From 21-14-0-10-47-8 sp966211795 (GTDB lineage Bacteria > Bdellovibrionota > Bdellovibrionia > Bdellovibrionales > Bdellovibrionaceae), in contig CBIHNW010000011.1 of the NCBI GenBank assembly GCA_966211795.1, positions 83,710-147,709 of the forward strand: a DNA stretch of 64,000 nt, written 5' to 3'. The notes under the pieces are model-generated. The model saw nothing but the letters and a program-made list of their open reading frames with translations, was not told the DNA's origin and did not search any database. Positions within the stretch are counted from its first letter, which is position 1; each line of letters begins with the position of its first letter. The position numbers and the translations under genes are program-made. Below, one piece after another: positions 16,617 to 25,238 of this stretch.

Positions 16617-17891
16617 TCATGTTCCCGCCGATGCGAGCTCTGTACCTTCAGCTGATATCTCTTCTTTCCCATAGAGTAAGCTCTGCAAGGTCGCGGTGAG
16701 CTGGGGAACCGGTAAAGAGAATCGAATTCCAAAGCCGCGGCCGCGATGCAAAGCGCGGTGATCATTTTTCCAGGCGACCGTGCCCGGGATGTAATACATT
16801 TTACCTTCAAAGCGAAATGCTAAACGCACGGATTCGCCTTCGCCGGGCAATTCATCGTTCCAGCTGACGAATGCACCTTTCGAAGTCAGATCCAAGATTT
16901 CGCTGAATGAGCCTTTATCTCCCATGGTCACAAGAGATGAAAGATGGAGGGGCGTTCGGTATTCCTTTTCCACAAAATTGGTAACGTCGGCATTTCGAAA
17001 CTCGCGCATTGAAGCCGCACCAAAGTAAGTGGAATAAACGTGAATCAACGTCTGTTTTTCTTTCAGGCTCAGGCGCGACCATACTTCCTTTTGCTCGAGA
17101 CAGAAATATTTCAAGGTCTGTGGTGTGATGACAGGATTGATCGTCAACCCTGATTTGGCCTGCGGATAATGAAAGCGCGGATCATCGCAGGTGATCATAG
17201 AGCCTAGATTTTTATAACGGTCTTCGCGGCCGAAATCGCGCGTGACCTTGTCAAAGTGTTCGGCCGAAAGATCCATCGTCATGTGAATGGCCGCCGCCCC
17301 ATTCAGCGATCCGTATTGCACAGGCTCGCCATTTTTTTCAAATTGCCACAGAGCTTTGTAAAAATCTTCGGATTTCGGATGCACGACGCCGATCATGTAA
17401 TTGCCGCGAAAACAGTGGCGGCAATAGTTGTACAAATACTTCATGAGCAAAAATGAAACGCAGTGGCTGACCCGGTATTGAACATCAACGGCCAAGGCCG
17501 ATGCTTCGACCAGAACTTTGCCCTGGCGACGGAAGCGGTTGTTCTCTTTCAAAAATTCACGGTCCGAAGGCAAACCCGAGCTCGAATCCTTGATGGCGCT
17601 GACGGTGCCGATGACTTTGCCATTTCGTTTGGCGACGATGATGGTTGAGGTTGGCAGGAAAGAAAAAAGATTGCAACGCAATCCCGATGGTTGCGGATCG
17701 ATGATTTTAATTCCGACGTAGCAATCATGCAAAAGTTTGTAAGCGCTTTGCAGATCTTCTTGGGTTTGCGCGATTTCCACGCGAAATTCCGGATTCTGAA
17801 ATTCAGCCGGCACGTGCGCCATTTTTCGGTAAAGTGCAAGCCGTTGCTTTTCACTGAGCAATTGGAATGCTTTCCGCAGAATCTGTTTCAT
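16617..17891 (-). CDS. FeeM-like N-acyl amino acid synthase fused to a PilZ domain
   Basis: A 424-residue fusion. Residues about 35-230 match the GNAT-related N-acyl amino acid synthase family (FeeM): FSFLPTSTIIVAKRNGKVIGT, then VLVEASALAVD and a long helix. That family joins an acyl chain from acyl carrier protein to an amino acid and is related to acyl-homoserine lactone synthases. Residues about 305-405 look like PilZ (EILDLTSKGAFVSW, then RGFGIRF). The canonical RxxxR c-di-GMP motif is incomplete (YRTPLHL), so ligand binding is uncertain. The gene is preceded by a terminator-like hairpin at 17974-17989 and seems monocistronic. Signal-lipid synthesis gated by c-di-GMP is inference. Confidence 0.75.
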   Translation of the reverse strand: MKQILRKAFQLLSEKQRLALYRKMAHVPAEFQNPEFRVEIAQTQEDLQSAYKLLHDCYVGIKIIDPQPSGLRCNLFSFLPTSTIIVAKRNGKVIGTVSAIKDSSSGLPSDREFLKENNRFRRQGKVLVEASALAVDVQYRVSHCVSFLLMKYLYNYCRHCFRGNYMIGVVHPKSEDFYKALWQFEKNGEPVQYGSLNGAAAIHMTMDLSAEHFDKVTRDFGREDRYKNLGSMITCDDPRFHYPQAKSGLTINPVITPQTLKYFCLEQKEVWSRLSLKEKQTLIHVYSTYFGAASMREFRNADVTNFVEKEYRTPLHLSSLVTMGDKGSFSEILDLTSKGAFVSWNDELPGEGESVRLAFRFEGKMYYIPGTVAWKNDHRALHRGRGFGIRFSLPVPQLTATLQSLLYGKEEISAEGTELASAGT

Positions 17892-17973
17892 AGCCGATCC
17901 CCCATCTGCTTTCAGAATAACGTTGGGGTCAGCTCGCTTCCATGAATGAAAATGAGCGGATAATTAAAGAAAG

Positions 17974-17989
17974 GCCTGTCGAAACAGGC
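17974..17989 (-). terminator. Intrinsic terminator after the phage-like ATPase
   Basis: A 6-bp stem GCCTGT/ACAGGC with a CGAA tetraloop. Reading on the minus strand it is followed by CTTTCTTTAATT, a T-rich run. It lies 66 nt past the stop of the ATPase gene and upstream of the FeeM-PilZ gene. Confidence 0.5.
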
Positions 17990-18055
17990 GCTTAAGAAAT
18001 TTTCTCAATCCGATACGGTCTTTTATTTATCTTATATTGAGTTTTAGGGCTGCCG

Positions 18056-19117
18056 TTAAGGAGCCCGTTTGCCATCAGCCGCCGGTCGGGCGTTGTTTTT
18101 CCCGTTTGTGGACGTCACCGGTGCACGGTTCTGGTTTTCGATTTTGGCGCTCATGCGACGATCCAGGTCTTCAATCTGGGCCGCCGTCAAACGATGGATG
18201 TTTGTCTGATTGTGATACAGTCTGGCGGCGGTCACGATGTCCGAAGATTTAAATCCATTGTTCTGCGCTTTTTCCAGCAGCATTTCGATTGTCATGGGAG
18301 GGGCTAAATCTTCCGCACTGAATTCCTCTTCCACCTTCAATGTTTCGGGGGCCGCCGTTGCTTTGGCTTGAGCGCGAGCAATGTCGGCTCCGGTTTCGGC
18401 ACGAAGATGATCGAGGAAATCTTTAAACGTCACGTTGCCAGTGAGTTCAAAGCCCACCTCAAACGCCGGGCTGTTGCTTTTCACGACTTGAAAGACCCGC
18501 GTGATTTCACCGTTTCGCTCTTGCAAAGAAACTTCAACCATGACGTCGACAAAGTATTCAAGACCACTTGCGGTCATCGGTAACACCCGGCCGACTTCAT
18601 TGTCCTCTTTCGTTTCTTTTCCGCGGGCCGCGATTTGATCGACGATGACCACGGATTTACCACTTTCCATGCAAAGTCTGCGCAGCACACCTTGCAACAC
18701 CATCTGGTCTGCCGCCAGTTCTTCAGCGCTTGGTTGAGCCAAACCGTCTCCCGTGCGTTGTCGAACGGCATTGATGGTTTCACTGTGTTTCGAGCCAAAA
18801 TAAGCAGCCCATGAGTCCAAGGCAAAGCAGCCATAATTTTGTTCGCGACCTTCGCCGGACAAAGCCCAATCGATAAATTCTGGAAGCTCATCCGCCTGTT
18901 CAATTTCCAATCCATCAAAGTCAGTGCCGACACCTTTCAGCAGTCGCGACTTTCTTTCTGTGTCAAACACGCAAAGTCGGCCAATTCCGGCATCCACCAT
19001 GCTGCGGACAAACACGCTTTTCCCGACACCGGCGCCTCCACGAATCGCCATCACCAATCTTTGATTTTTCGGCTGTCGGCTTAACGGATTGATTTTCGGT
19101 TTCAAATTCGGCTTCAT
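18056..19117 (-). CDS. Phage-type AAA ATPase (AAA_24-like nucleotide-binding protein)
   Basis: A 353-residue ATPase. Walker A GGAGVGKS is at residues 27-34; the Walker B-like stretch CFALDSWAAYF and sensor KSVVIVDQ follow, the layout of the RecA-like AAA_24 family commonly found in phages and conjugative islands, where it helps recombination or replication. The C-terminal ~90 residues are charged and end in an Asn/Arg-rich tail. The start at ATG 19117 follows GGAGG; upstream frame extension is unlikely. No other phage gene surrounds it, so it is either a domesticated phage gene or a stand-alone repair factor. Confidence 0.65.
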   Translation of the reverse strand: MKPNLKPKINPLSRQPKNQRLVMAIRGGAGVGKSVFVRSMVDAGIGRLCVFDTERKSRLLKGVGTDFDGLEIEQADELPEFIDWALSGEGREQNYGCFALDSWAAYFGSKHSETINAVRQRTGDGLAQPSAEELAADQMVLQGVLRRLCMESGKSVVIVDQIAARGKETKEDNEVGRVLPMTASGLEYFVDVMVEVSLQERNGEITRVFQVVKSNSPAFEVGFELTGNVTFKDFLDHLRAETGADIARAQAKATAAPETLKVEEEFSAEDLAPPMTIEMLLEKAQNNGFKSSDIVTAARLYHNQTNIHRLTAAQIEDLDRRMSAKIENQNRAPVTSTNGKNNARPAADGKRAP

Positions 19118-19207
19118 GAAAAAGACCTCCGGTGTCTTTTGAGTATGGACACAATCAGCCATTTGTCAGGGCGAATTATTTTTGATTATTAACAAAAGCC
19201 ATTCAGA

Positions 19208-20758
19208 TCAGGGAATGGCTTCGACCGTGTTAGATGGCAATTCGATCGCGATCGTGCAAATGAAGGTGCTGCCTTTTCCGATCTGGCTGTCGGATAAAAT
19301 CAGATCGCCACCCAAAACCTGAGCCAACTTCTGCGACAGACTGAGACCCAAACCGGTGCCGCCGTAGCGGCGGGTGGTGGAGTTGTCGCCTTGCACGAAA
19401 GGTTGGAACAAGCGCTTGGATTGTTCTTTCGAAATTCCGATGCCCGTATCCTGCACCTGGATTTCCAGCATGGCTTTCGATCCAATCGAATCTTTTTTAA
19501 GCACACGGGTCCACACTTTGATTCCGCCACGATCCGTAAATTTGACCGCGTTGCCGACGATGTTGACCATGATTTGCCGCAGTCGCATCGGATCGGTGAT
19601 CACGGTCTCGGGTAGAGATCCATCCGAGATGAACTGCAGGGAAAGAGCTTTCTCCTGTGCCCGGATCTCGAGAATGGTTCTGACGTCTTCGATGATTTCG
19701 GGAAGATTGAATTCGATCGGGTCGATTTCAAGTTTTTGCGATTCAATTTTGGACAGATCTAAAATCTCGTTGATGGTCTTATGCAAGATTTCGCCGTTGC
19801 GCTTGATGCGAAGGATGCAGTCCATGCGTTCCGCTTCGGTTTGATCGGGATCTTCCATCAGGTGCGCGAATCCCAGCACGGCCCCCAGCGGGGTGCGGAT
19901 CTCGTGACTCATGTTTGCTAAGAACGCACTCTTGGCGGCACTGGCTTCTTCGGCCTGAATTTTGGCCGCTTCCAATTCATCAGCGACCATTTTCTGCTCA
20001 TGAATATCCGTCGTCGTCGCGTACCAAGTGACGATGTGACCATTGAGATCGCGAGCCGGGGTGGCGCGGGTCAGGAACCAGCGCAGCTGACCATCGGCTC
20101 GGCGCAAATTGTGCTCGATGGAAAATTCAACTCCGAGAGAAATTTTTTCTTTGTAACTCTGAATCGATTCTGGGGTCGTGATCTGGTAAATCCACGAGGT
20201 GTCGCTGGCTAGTTTTTCTTCATTGATACCAAGGAAGCTATAGGCCCGGGAATTCATGTAGGTCAGTCTTCCGCTAGGGCTTGCGGTCCAAACCAACTGC
20301 GGCATGGCATCGGCCAAATGTTTAAAGCTTGTCTGGGACAGCTCCAAGGCGGCCTCGGCCTGGCGGCGTGCTTTGCGATTTTGCGCCTCTTTGAGCTCGC
20401 GGCGGATGGCCGGAATCAAGCGCATAAAGTCGCCCTTGATGATGAAATCGTTGGCTCCCGCCCGCATCATTTCGATGGCGCGGTTTTCACCGATTGTACC
20501 CGAAACGATGATCACCGGAAGATCTCGGCCCGAAGCTTTGATGATCTCCATGGCCATCACGGCATTGAACTTTGGCAGGCTGTAATCTGCCAGTGCGATA
20601 TCCCAATGTTTTTCCTGCAGACATTTTTTCAATTGTTCAGCGGTCTCGACGCGCTCAAGCACAACATCAAAGTCATGCAGACTGAGATGCGCTTCGACCA
20701 GTTCGGCATCGGCGGCCGTGTCTTCGATGCAGAGGACATGTAAGGGAATGCGGATCAT
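19208..20758 (-). CDS. Receiver-PAS-histidine kinase hybrid
   Basis: A 516-residue cytoplasmic protein: receiver domain (about 5-120, phospho-Asp 58 in LADYS); one PAS/PAC domain (about 145-260); HisKA with NMSHEIRTPLGAVLGF (about 282) and HATPase (about 390-505) with NAVKFT, DTGIGI and GGTGLGLSLS. All catalytic motifs are present. Its start overlaps the stop of the upstream receiver gene by 4 nt. An N-terminal receiver on a kinase means the kinase is itself controlled by phosphorylation, most simply by the kinase two genes upstream. Confidence 0.9.
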   Translation of the reverse strand: MIRIPLHVLCIEDTAADAELVEAHLSLHDFDVVLERVETAEQLKKCLQEKHWDIALADYSLPKFNAVMAMEIIKASGRDLPVIIVSGTIGENRAIEMMRAGANDFIIKGDFMRLIPAIRRELKEAQNRKARRQAEAALELSQTSFKHLADAMPQLVWTASPSGRLTYMNSRAYSFLGINEEKLASDTSWIYQITTPESIQSYKEKISLGVEFSIEHNLRRADGQLRWFLTRATPARDLNGHIVTWYATTTDIHEQKMVADELEAAKIQAEEASAAKSAFLANMSHEIRTPLGAVLGFAHLMEDPDQTEAERMDCILRIKRNGEILHKTINEILDLSKIESQKLEIDPIEFNLPEIIEDVRTILEIRAQEKALSLQFISDGSLPETVITDPMRLRQIMVNIVGNAVKFTDRGGIKVWTRVLKKDSIGSKAMLEIQVQDTGIGISKEQSKRLFQPFVQGDNSTTRRYGGTGLGLSLSQKLAQVLGGDLILSDSQIGKGSTFICTIAIELPSNTVEAIP

Positions 20759-21213
20759 GCCTGAGCGTCCTCGAAAGGATTTCGCGGAGGCGATTGATTG
20801 TGGCAGATCCAGAAGCGGGCCATGTCGCCAATCGTCCTTCGATATTCTTTAAAATCAATCGGTTTTCGGATGTAGGCGTTGGCGCCCTGGTCGTAGCTTC
20901 TCGTCAGGTCTTTTTCCTCAAGCGAAGAAGTGAAGACGACGACGGGCACGTTTTTCGTTAGTGCATCCGAGCGCAGTTTTGCCAAAACCTCAAGCCCTGT
21001 CACTTTCGGCAGTTTCAGGTCCAGCAGGATGAAATGCGGCCATTGGGGATCGGCATCCCTTTTTTCTTCATCGATCCATTGCAAAGCTTGCGCGCCGTCT
21101 CGTTTGATCACCAGTTCGAGCGGAATCTTCGTTTCATCCAGCGCGATTTTCGCGAGCTCCTCGTCATTTGAATCATCGTCGACCAAAAGAATGATCGGTT
21201 TTCTTTTATCCAT
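20755..21213 (-). CDS. Rcp1-type single-domain response regulator
   Basis: A 152-residue receiver with the extended loop typical of Rcp1-like regulators that partner phytochrome-related kinases. Acidic pocket VDDDS (11-14), phospho-Asp 65 (LLDLKLP), Thr/Ser in VFTSS and Lys in IRKPID. There is no output domain. It overlaps the kinase before it by 8 nt and the receiver-kinase after it by 4 nt, so it is most likely the shuttle between the two. Confidence 0.9.
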   Translation of the reverse strand: MDKRKPIILLVDDDSNDEELAKIALDETKIPLELVIKRDGAQALQWIDEEKRDADPQWPHFILLDLKLPKVTGLEVLAKLRSDALTKNVPVVVFTSSLEEKDLTRSYDQGANAYIRKPIDFKEYRRTIGDMARFWICHNQSPPRNPFEDAQA

Positions 21214-22768
21214 CGATGCCGCCCTTCATCGCCAGCGGTTGAAGAGTGAAATAAAAAGTGGCGCCCTTGTCTGGTTCGCCCTGTGCCCAGATCTCGCCGC
21301 CGTGGCGATTGATGATTCGTTTCACCGTCGCCAGTCCAATTCCGTTTCCGGGAAATTCGTTGGCGCCGTGCAAGCGTTGAAACGACCCAAATAATTTTTC
21401 AACAAATGCCATTTCAAACCCGGCCCCATTGTCTTTGATAAAATAGGTCGTAACTCCCGATTCGGTCGAAGCGCCAAATTCAATTTTCGCCTCGTGAACC
21501 TTCGAAGTGTACTTCCAAGCGTTGCTGAGCAGATTTTCCAAAGCAACACGCAGCAGACTGACGTCGCCCCAGCAATGGATGCCTTCGGGAATTTTCCATT
21601 CGACCTGACGTTCCGGCGATAAGCGATTTAATTCGGCGGCGATCCCCTGGGCAATTTCGCTGAGATTGATTTCTTGTTTGTTCAATGGAGTTCGACTGAC
21701 GCGCGAAAGATTTAAAAGACCATCGATCAGCGCCGCCATTTTCTGTGACGATTCGCGGATGCGGTTCAGGTAATTGCGACTGCGCTCATCCAACTGATCA
21801 CCCAAAGTGCTGGCCAAGACCTCGCTGAATCCGTCCATGCTTCGAAGCGGAGCGCGCAAATCATGGGAGACCGAGTAGCTGAATGATTCCAAATCGTCAT
21901 AAGCTTTCTTCAAAGCCTCTTCGGAAATTTTTCGCTCGGTGATGTCGCGGGTGACTTTGCTGTAACCGCGAAGCTCTCCGGCCTCACCGCGTAGGGCGGT
22001 GATGACAACGTTGGCCCAGTATTTGGATCCGTCTTTGCGAACGCGCCAGCCATAATCTTCAAAGCGACCTTCACGCTGGGCGACTTCGAGCTCGTATTTG
22101 GTTTTACCGGCGGCGATGTCCTCCGGAGGATAGAATTTTTCAAAGCTTTGACCGATAATTTCGTTTTCGCTCCAGCCTTTGATTCTTTCCGCACCCGCAT
22201 TCCAACTGACGACGTGGCCATCTGGGTCGAGCATGATGATCGCGTAATCTTTCACGCTGGCAACCATCAAGCGAAATCGCTCTTCACTTTCGCGCAAAGC
22301 ATTCTCGGCCTTGCGTCGTTCGGATAAATCACGGGTCACTTTCGAGAAGCCAATCACTTGCCCGGTCTGATCCTGCAGGGGAGTGATCACCACATTCGTC
22401 CAAAAGTAACTTCCGTTTTTGCGGATGCGCCAGCCTTCTTCTTCGTAGCGACCATCTTGCAGGGCTAACTGAAGCTCTTCTTGGGGATGTTCTCGTTCAA
22501 TGTCTTCGGGCGTGTAGAAGATGCTGAAATGTTGGCCGATGATTTCCTCGGCCTTGTACCCATGAATCAGCTCGGCGCCGAGATTCCAAGTCTGGATGAT
22601 GCCATGGGTGTTCACCATCAAGATTCCGTAATCTGGAATGCTATCGATCAAAAGCTTGTAATCAACCTGGCTCTTTTCAAAGTTTTTCACCAATTGATGC
22701 TGGGAATTTTCCGCTCTTGGATTCTGATTGAAGCTCTCCACAATACTCCTCATGGAGGTGACTTTCAT
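21206..22768 (-). CDS. Double-PAS histidine kinase (phytochrome-kinase type)
   Basis: A 520-residue kinase: two PAS/PAC domains (about 35-155 and 160-280) that are close copies of each other (each has the pattern IIGQ..F..FY.PEDI and ends SKVTRDLSERR/SKVTRDITERK), then HisKA with SYSVSHDLRAPLRSMDGFSE and HATPase with LLSNAWKYTSK and GNGIGLATV. It lacks membrane segments. It heads a three-gene operon (kinase, receiver, receiver-kinase) built by overlaps of 8 and 4 nt. ATG 22768 is chosen; GTG 22771 directly before it is also possible. Confidence 0.9.
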   Translation of the reverse strand: MKVTSMRSIVESFNQNPRAENSQHQLVKNFEKSQVDYKLLIDSIPDYGILMVNTHGIIQTWNLGAELIHGYKAEEIIGQHFSIFYTPEDIEREHPQEELQLALQDGRYEEEGWRIRKNGSYFWTNVVITPLQDQTGQVIGFSKVTRDLSERRKAENALRESEERFRLMVASVKDYAIIMLDPDGHVVSWNAGAERIKGWSENEIIGQSFEKFYPPEDIAAGKTKYELEVAQREGRFEDYGWRVRKDGSKYWANVVITALRGEAGELRGYSKVTRDITERKISEEALKKAYDDLESFSYSVSHDLRAPLRSMDGFSEVLASTLGDQLDERSRNYLNRIRESSQKMAALIDGLLNLSRVSRTPLNKQEINLSEIAQGIAAELNRLSPERQVEWKIPEGIHCWGDVSLLRVALENLLSNAWKYTSKVHEAKIEFGASTESGVTTYFIKDNGAGFEMAFVEKLFGSFQRLHGANEFPGNGIGLATVKRIINRHGGEIWAQGEPDKGATFYFTLQPLAMKGGIDG

Positions 22769-22927
22769 CACCGCTGGGTTTGATCATATAAGTATGCCTT
22801 AGTTTTACGTTCCTGGGAAAAATACAGTCAATATTGCCTTAATGAAACTTGTAGATGGCAGACAATTCTCAAGAAAGCTTGTCAATTTGACCCTTGGTTC
22901 TGTCATTCAAGGCCATTTTCTGAAATC

Positions 22928-23311
22928 CTAAAATTGCGTTCCCTGAATGTGCGAAAGATTCGCCATGAAATTGCGAGCAATCCCGAAAGCGCGTTGTTTG
23001 ATTTCATCGGCTTTTAATCCCATAAAGTTTTCATCCACCGTCTCGACAAATAAGCTGAGCCAGCGTTCAAAATGAGCGGTTTGTAAATTGAGTGGAATGT
23101 GCGGGGGAAAGGGGCGGCCGCGATACGAGTCTTCACGCAACATCAGATCGCACCAAAAATTGGTGATTTTGGGAAGATGCTCTTGCCAATCCACTTGCGC
23201 GACGTCATTGAAAACAGGTCCGATCAAACTGTCGCTGCGGACTTTGGCGTAAAACTGGGTCACTAGAATTTCGATATCGGCACGAGACTCGATAGGCTTT
23301 AAACTCTTCAT
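22928..23311 (-). CDS. Group III truncated hemoglobin
   Basis: A 127-residue globin of the 2-over-2 type. FYAKVRSDSLIGPVF marks helix B-C, and the proximal haem ligand is His 80 in LQTAHFERWLSLF. Length and motifs fit group III truncated hemoglobins, found in many proteobacteria and thought to handle oxygen or nitric oxide. It precedes nothing in operon: a 15-nt gap separates it from the amidase-like gene upstream, so co-transcription with that gene and the carbonic anhydrase is plausible. Confidence 0.85.
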   Translation of the reverse strand: MKSLKPIESRADIEILVTQFYAKVRSDSLIGPVFNDVAQVDWQEHLPKITNFWCDLMLREDSYRGRPFPPHIPLNLQTAHFERWLSLFVETVDENFMGLKADEIKQRAFGIARNFMANLSHIQGTQF

Positions 23312-23326
23312 CAGAAGCTGACGCTA

Positions 23327-23815
23327 TCACGGATGCAGGTGGGAAAGCTGCTGAAAAATTCCGTCCGGCGAAAGCCCCGGCTCACCTTGATGCTTCTTAT
23401 ATTCGGGCGGCCAAATGGCGGCACTGAAGTCCATAGGCTGGGGTGGAAGGCCAAGCAGCTTTCCGACAAGCTCGGAGCAATAGTATTTTTCATCGTCCCA
23501 ATTGTAGTCATGATCAAAGGGTTTCCCTAACAGGGGCTGCACCACTTCGGGACTGAGATCCGGATGTCCGTCAACAGTCACGAGGGCGGCAAGAGTCCCG
23601 ATCTTTTGCAAGTCCGCTTCGCGCACCAGCTGGACGCCGTAATAGGGGTGAGCATGAAGCCATTGGCCTTGGTAAGAAATCGCCAAATGACCAAAGCGAC
23701 CGTGGGGTTCGAACTGAACCAAATTCCCAGCAGCATCATGAATTTCCAGAAAGGCCACCTGCAGGCTGGCCAATGACATCAGCGGAAAAAACAGGATCCA
23801 CACCATCGTCTTCAA
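23327..23815 (-). CDS. Secreted YiiX-like permuted papain-fold amidase/peptidase
   Basis: A 162-residue exported protein. The circularly permuted NlpC/P60-type active site is visible: His in FGHLAIS (about residue 43) and Cys in KYYCSELVGKLLG (about 112). Members of this group (YiiX/YebB, DUF830) cleave amide bonds of lipids or peptidoglycan. The TTG start at 23815 overlaps the stop of the carbonic anhydrase gene (TTGA), and supplies a lysine to the signal peptide; ATG 23806 is an alternative. Confidence 0.7.
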   Translation of the reverse strand: MKTMVWILFFPLMSLASLQVAFLEIHDAAGNLVQFEPHGRFGHLAISYQGQWLHAHPYYGVQLVREADLQKIGTLAALVTVDGHPDLSPEVVQPLLGKPFDHDYNWDDEKYYCSELVGKLLGLPPQPMDFSAAIWPPEYKKHQGEPGLSPDGIFQQLSHLHP

Positions 23816-24459
23816 TTGATTTCAATCATGCGGAAAGCATGCGAGCTTTCATCGTACTCTTTCAATTGTCCCAGCTCGAGGTCAAAATAGATTCCGTAAA
23901 TTTTCATGTCTCTCTCGGCCAGGGCCCGTTGCACAAAAGGAAAGGTCTTCAAGTTTTCGATCGAACTGATAATCGCTTCCAGCTCGCACGAACGACATTG
24001 ATTCTCAAAGTCCTCGTTCCCCATCTCACGTAAAACTTTTTCTCGCGCCCCGGTGGCCATCTCCATCCATTGGCCGAGAAAGCTGTCTTGCTTTTTGGTC
24101 GTGCCGGCCATCAAGGCACGGATGCCGCCGCATTGACGGTGGCCTAAAATGACGACATTTTCGACTTTCAAGTTTTCGACCGCAAACTCGATGGCGGCAC
24201 TGGTTCCGTGAAGACCGACATTAGCGGATTCATAGGGTGGAACCAAGTTGGCGACGTTGCGTACGATAAAAAGCTCTCCGGGAGAGGCCTGAGCGATGAT
24301 GGCAGGGTCGACGCGTGAATCGCTGCAACCGATGATCAAAGTTTTTGGATTTTGCCCCTGAGAAAGTTTGTTGAGGTAGAGCGAGTCTTGACCTGTAAAG
24401 TAACGCTCGCGAAAGTGGCGAAAACCGATGATCAGCTTTAAAATTTCTTTGTTTCTCAT
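23812..24459 (-). CDS. Beta-class carbonic anhydrase
   Basis: A 215-residue enzyme interconverting CO2 and bicarbonate. Zinc ligands are Cys 45, His 107 and Cys 110 (IIGCSDSR, LGHRQCGG), and the Asp 47/Arg 49 pair completes the active site. Full length for the family. First gene of a possible operon with the amidase-like and globin genes. ATG 24459. Confidence 0.95.
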   Translation of the reverse strand: MRNKEILKLIIGFRHFRERYFTGQDSLYLNKLSQGQNPKTLIIGCSDSRVDPAIIAQASPGELFIVRNVANLVPPYESANVGLHGTSAAIEFAVENLKVENVVILGHRQCGGIRALMAGTTKKQDSFLGQWMEMATGAREKVLREMGNEDFENQCRSCELEAIISSIENLKTFPFVQRALAERDMKIYGIYFDLELGQLKEYDESSHAFRMIEIN

Positions 24460-24557
24460 GGCGGGGATTCTGAAACAAAATCACCGAATTCGCAAGCGCG
24501 ACCTTTGACCAGTTGACCCTTATTTCAGCCTTCGTCAAAATAGAACACACAGCATAA

Positions 24558-25094
24558 ATGCTGCAGTCGGAGTTGCACCTGAAATCGCAAAAAAAGACCT
24601 ACAAGCGGCGACAGTACTATATCCTTCCCAAGTTTCAGAATCATTTCATGATGATTGCGGTCTTCCAGGCCTTGATGATTTGCGGCGCTTTGATTTATCC
24701 CGAGCACCGAATGCTCACGGCGTACATCGATAAGATCGAATCCCAACGACAGGAGCTAGCCGCCACGCCGACGACGCCCGCACCGGTGGGGTCCGAAGCC
24801 GCAACGTCGCTCGATGCCAGCCTTCTCGAGCAGAATGTCCAAGAGCTCACCTTATTGCGGAACACAACAACTCTGTACGCCACCTTCTTCATTTTTTTGA
24901 CGTGCGTGATCTTTGGTTTTTACTGCTCACATCGCCTGGGCGGCCCCATCTTTAAGACGCTCCGATATCTGCGCGAGTACCAAGAGGGCAAGGAGTTGCC
25001 GCCATTGTCTTTTCGCGAAGGTGACTTTTTTCACGAGCTCGCCGACGAAGTGAACGTGGTCCTCAAGACTCGCGATAAAACCGTGTCAAAATAA
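24558..25094 (+). CDS. Two-span membrane protein with HAMP-like tail
   Basis: A 178-residue inner-membrane protein: a basic N-terminus (KSQKKTYKRRQ), helix 1 at about 30-47, a periplasmic segment of about 55 residues that is Thr/Ala-rich and then helical, helix 2 at about 105-124, and a cytoplasmic HAMP-like section (HRLGGPIFKTLRYLREYQ). It resembles the membrane half of a chemoreceptor or kinase without an output domain. Lies 144 nt upstream of the giant prepilin gene in the same direction; a regulatory or assembly role for that gene is only suggested by position. Confidence 0.55.
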   Translation: MLQSELHLKSQKKTYKRRQYYILPKFQNHFMMIAVFQALMICGALIYPEHRMLTAYIDKIESQRQELAATPTTPAPVGSEAATSLDASLLEQNVQELTLLRNTTTLYATFFIFLTCVIFGFYCSHRLGGPIFKTLRYLREYQEGKELPPLSFREGDFFHELADEVNVVLKTRDKTVSK

Positions 25095-25187
25095 TCGTCT
25101 CTTCGTGAGACCGTCCCAAAGCGAATCGCGCACTCAACCAAAATCTTGGAATTGCTAAAGAATTCCCGCGGAAATGCCGAACAAACG

Positions 25188-25222
25188 TCTAGGTCATGAT
25201 GTGTTCTCTGTCATGACCTAGA
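25188..25222. promoter_or_regulatory. 12-bp perfect inverted repeat in the leader of the giant prepilin gene
   Basis: Arms TCTAGGTCATGA (25188-25199) and TCATGACCTAGA (25211-25222) are separated by 11 nt. The right arm ends 4 nt before the ribosome-binding stretch AAGGAG that serves the ATG at 25239. It could be an operator or, in the transcript, a hairpin next to the ribosome site. Confidence 0.55.
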
Positions 25223-25238
25223 AGGCAAGGAGCGCGAT

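Noticed and set aside
18056..19117. A prophage remnant
   Set aside because: Only one phage-like gene is present, with no integrase, structural genes or attachment repeats, so I kept it as a single gene.
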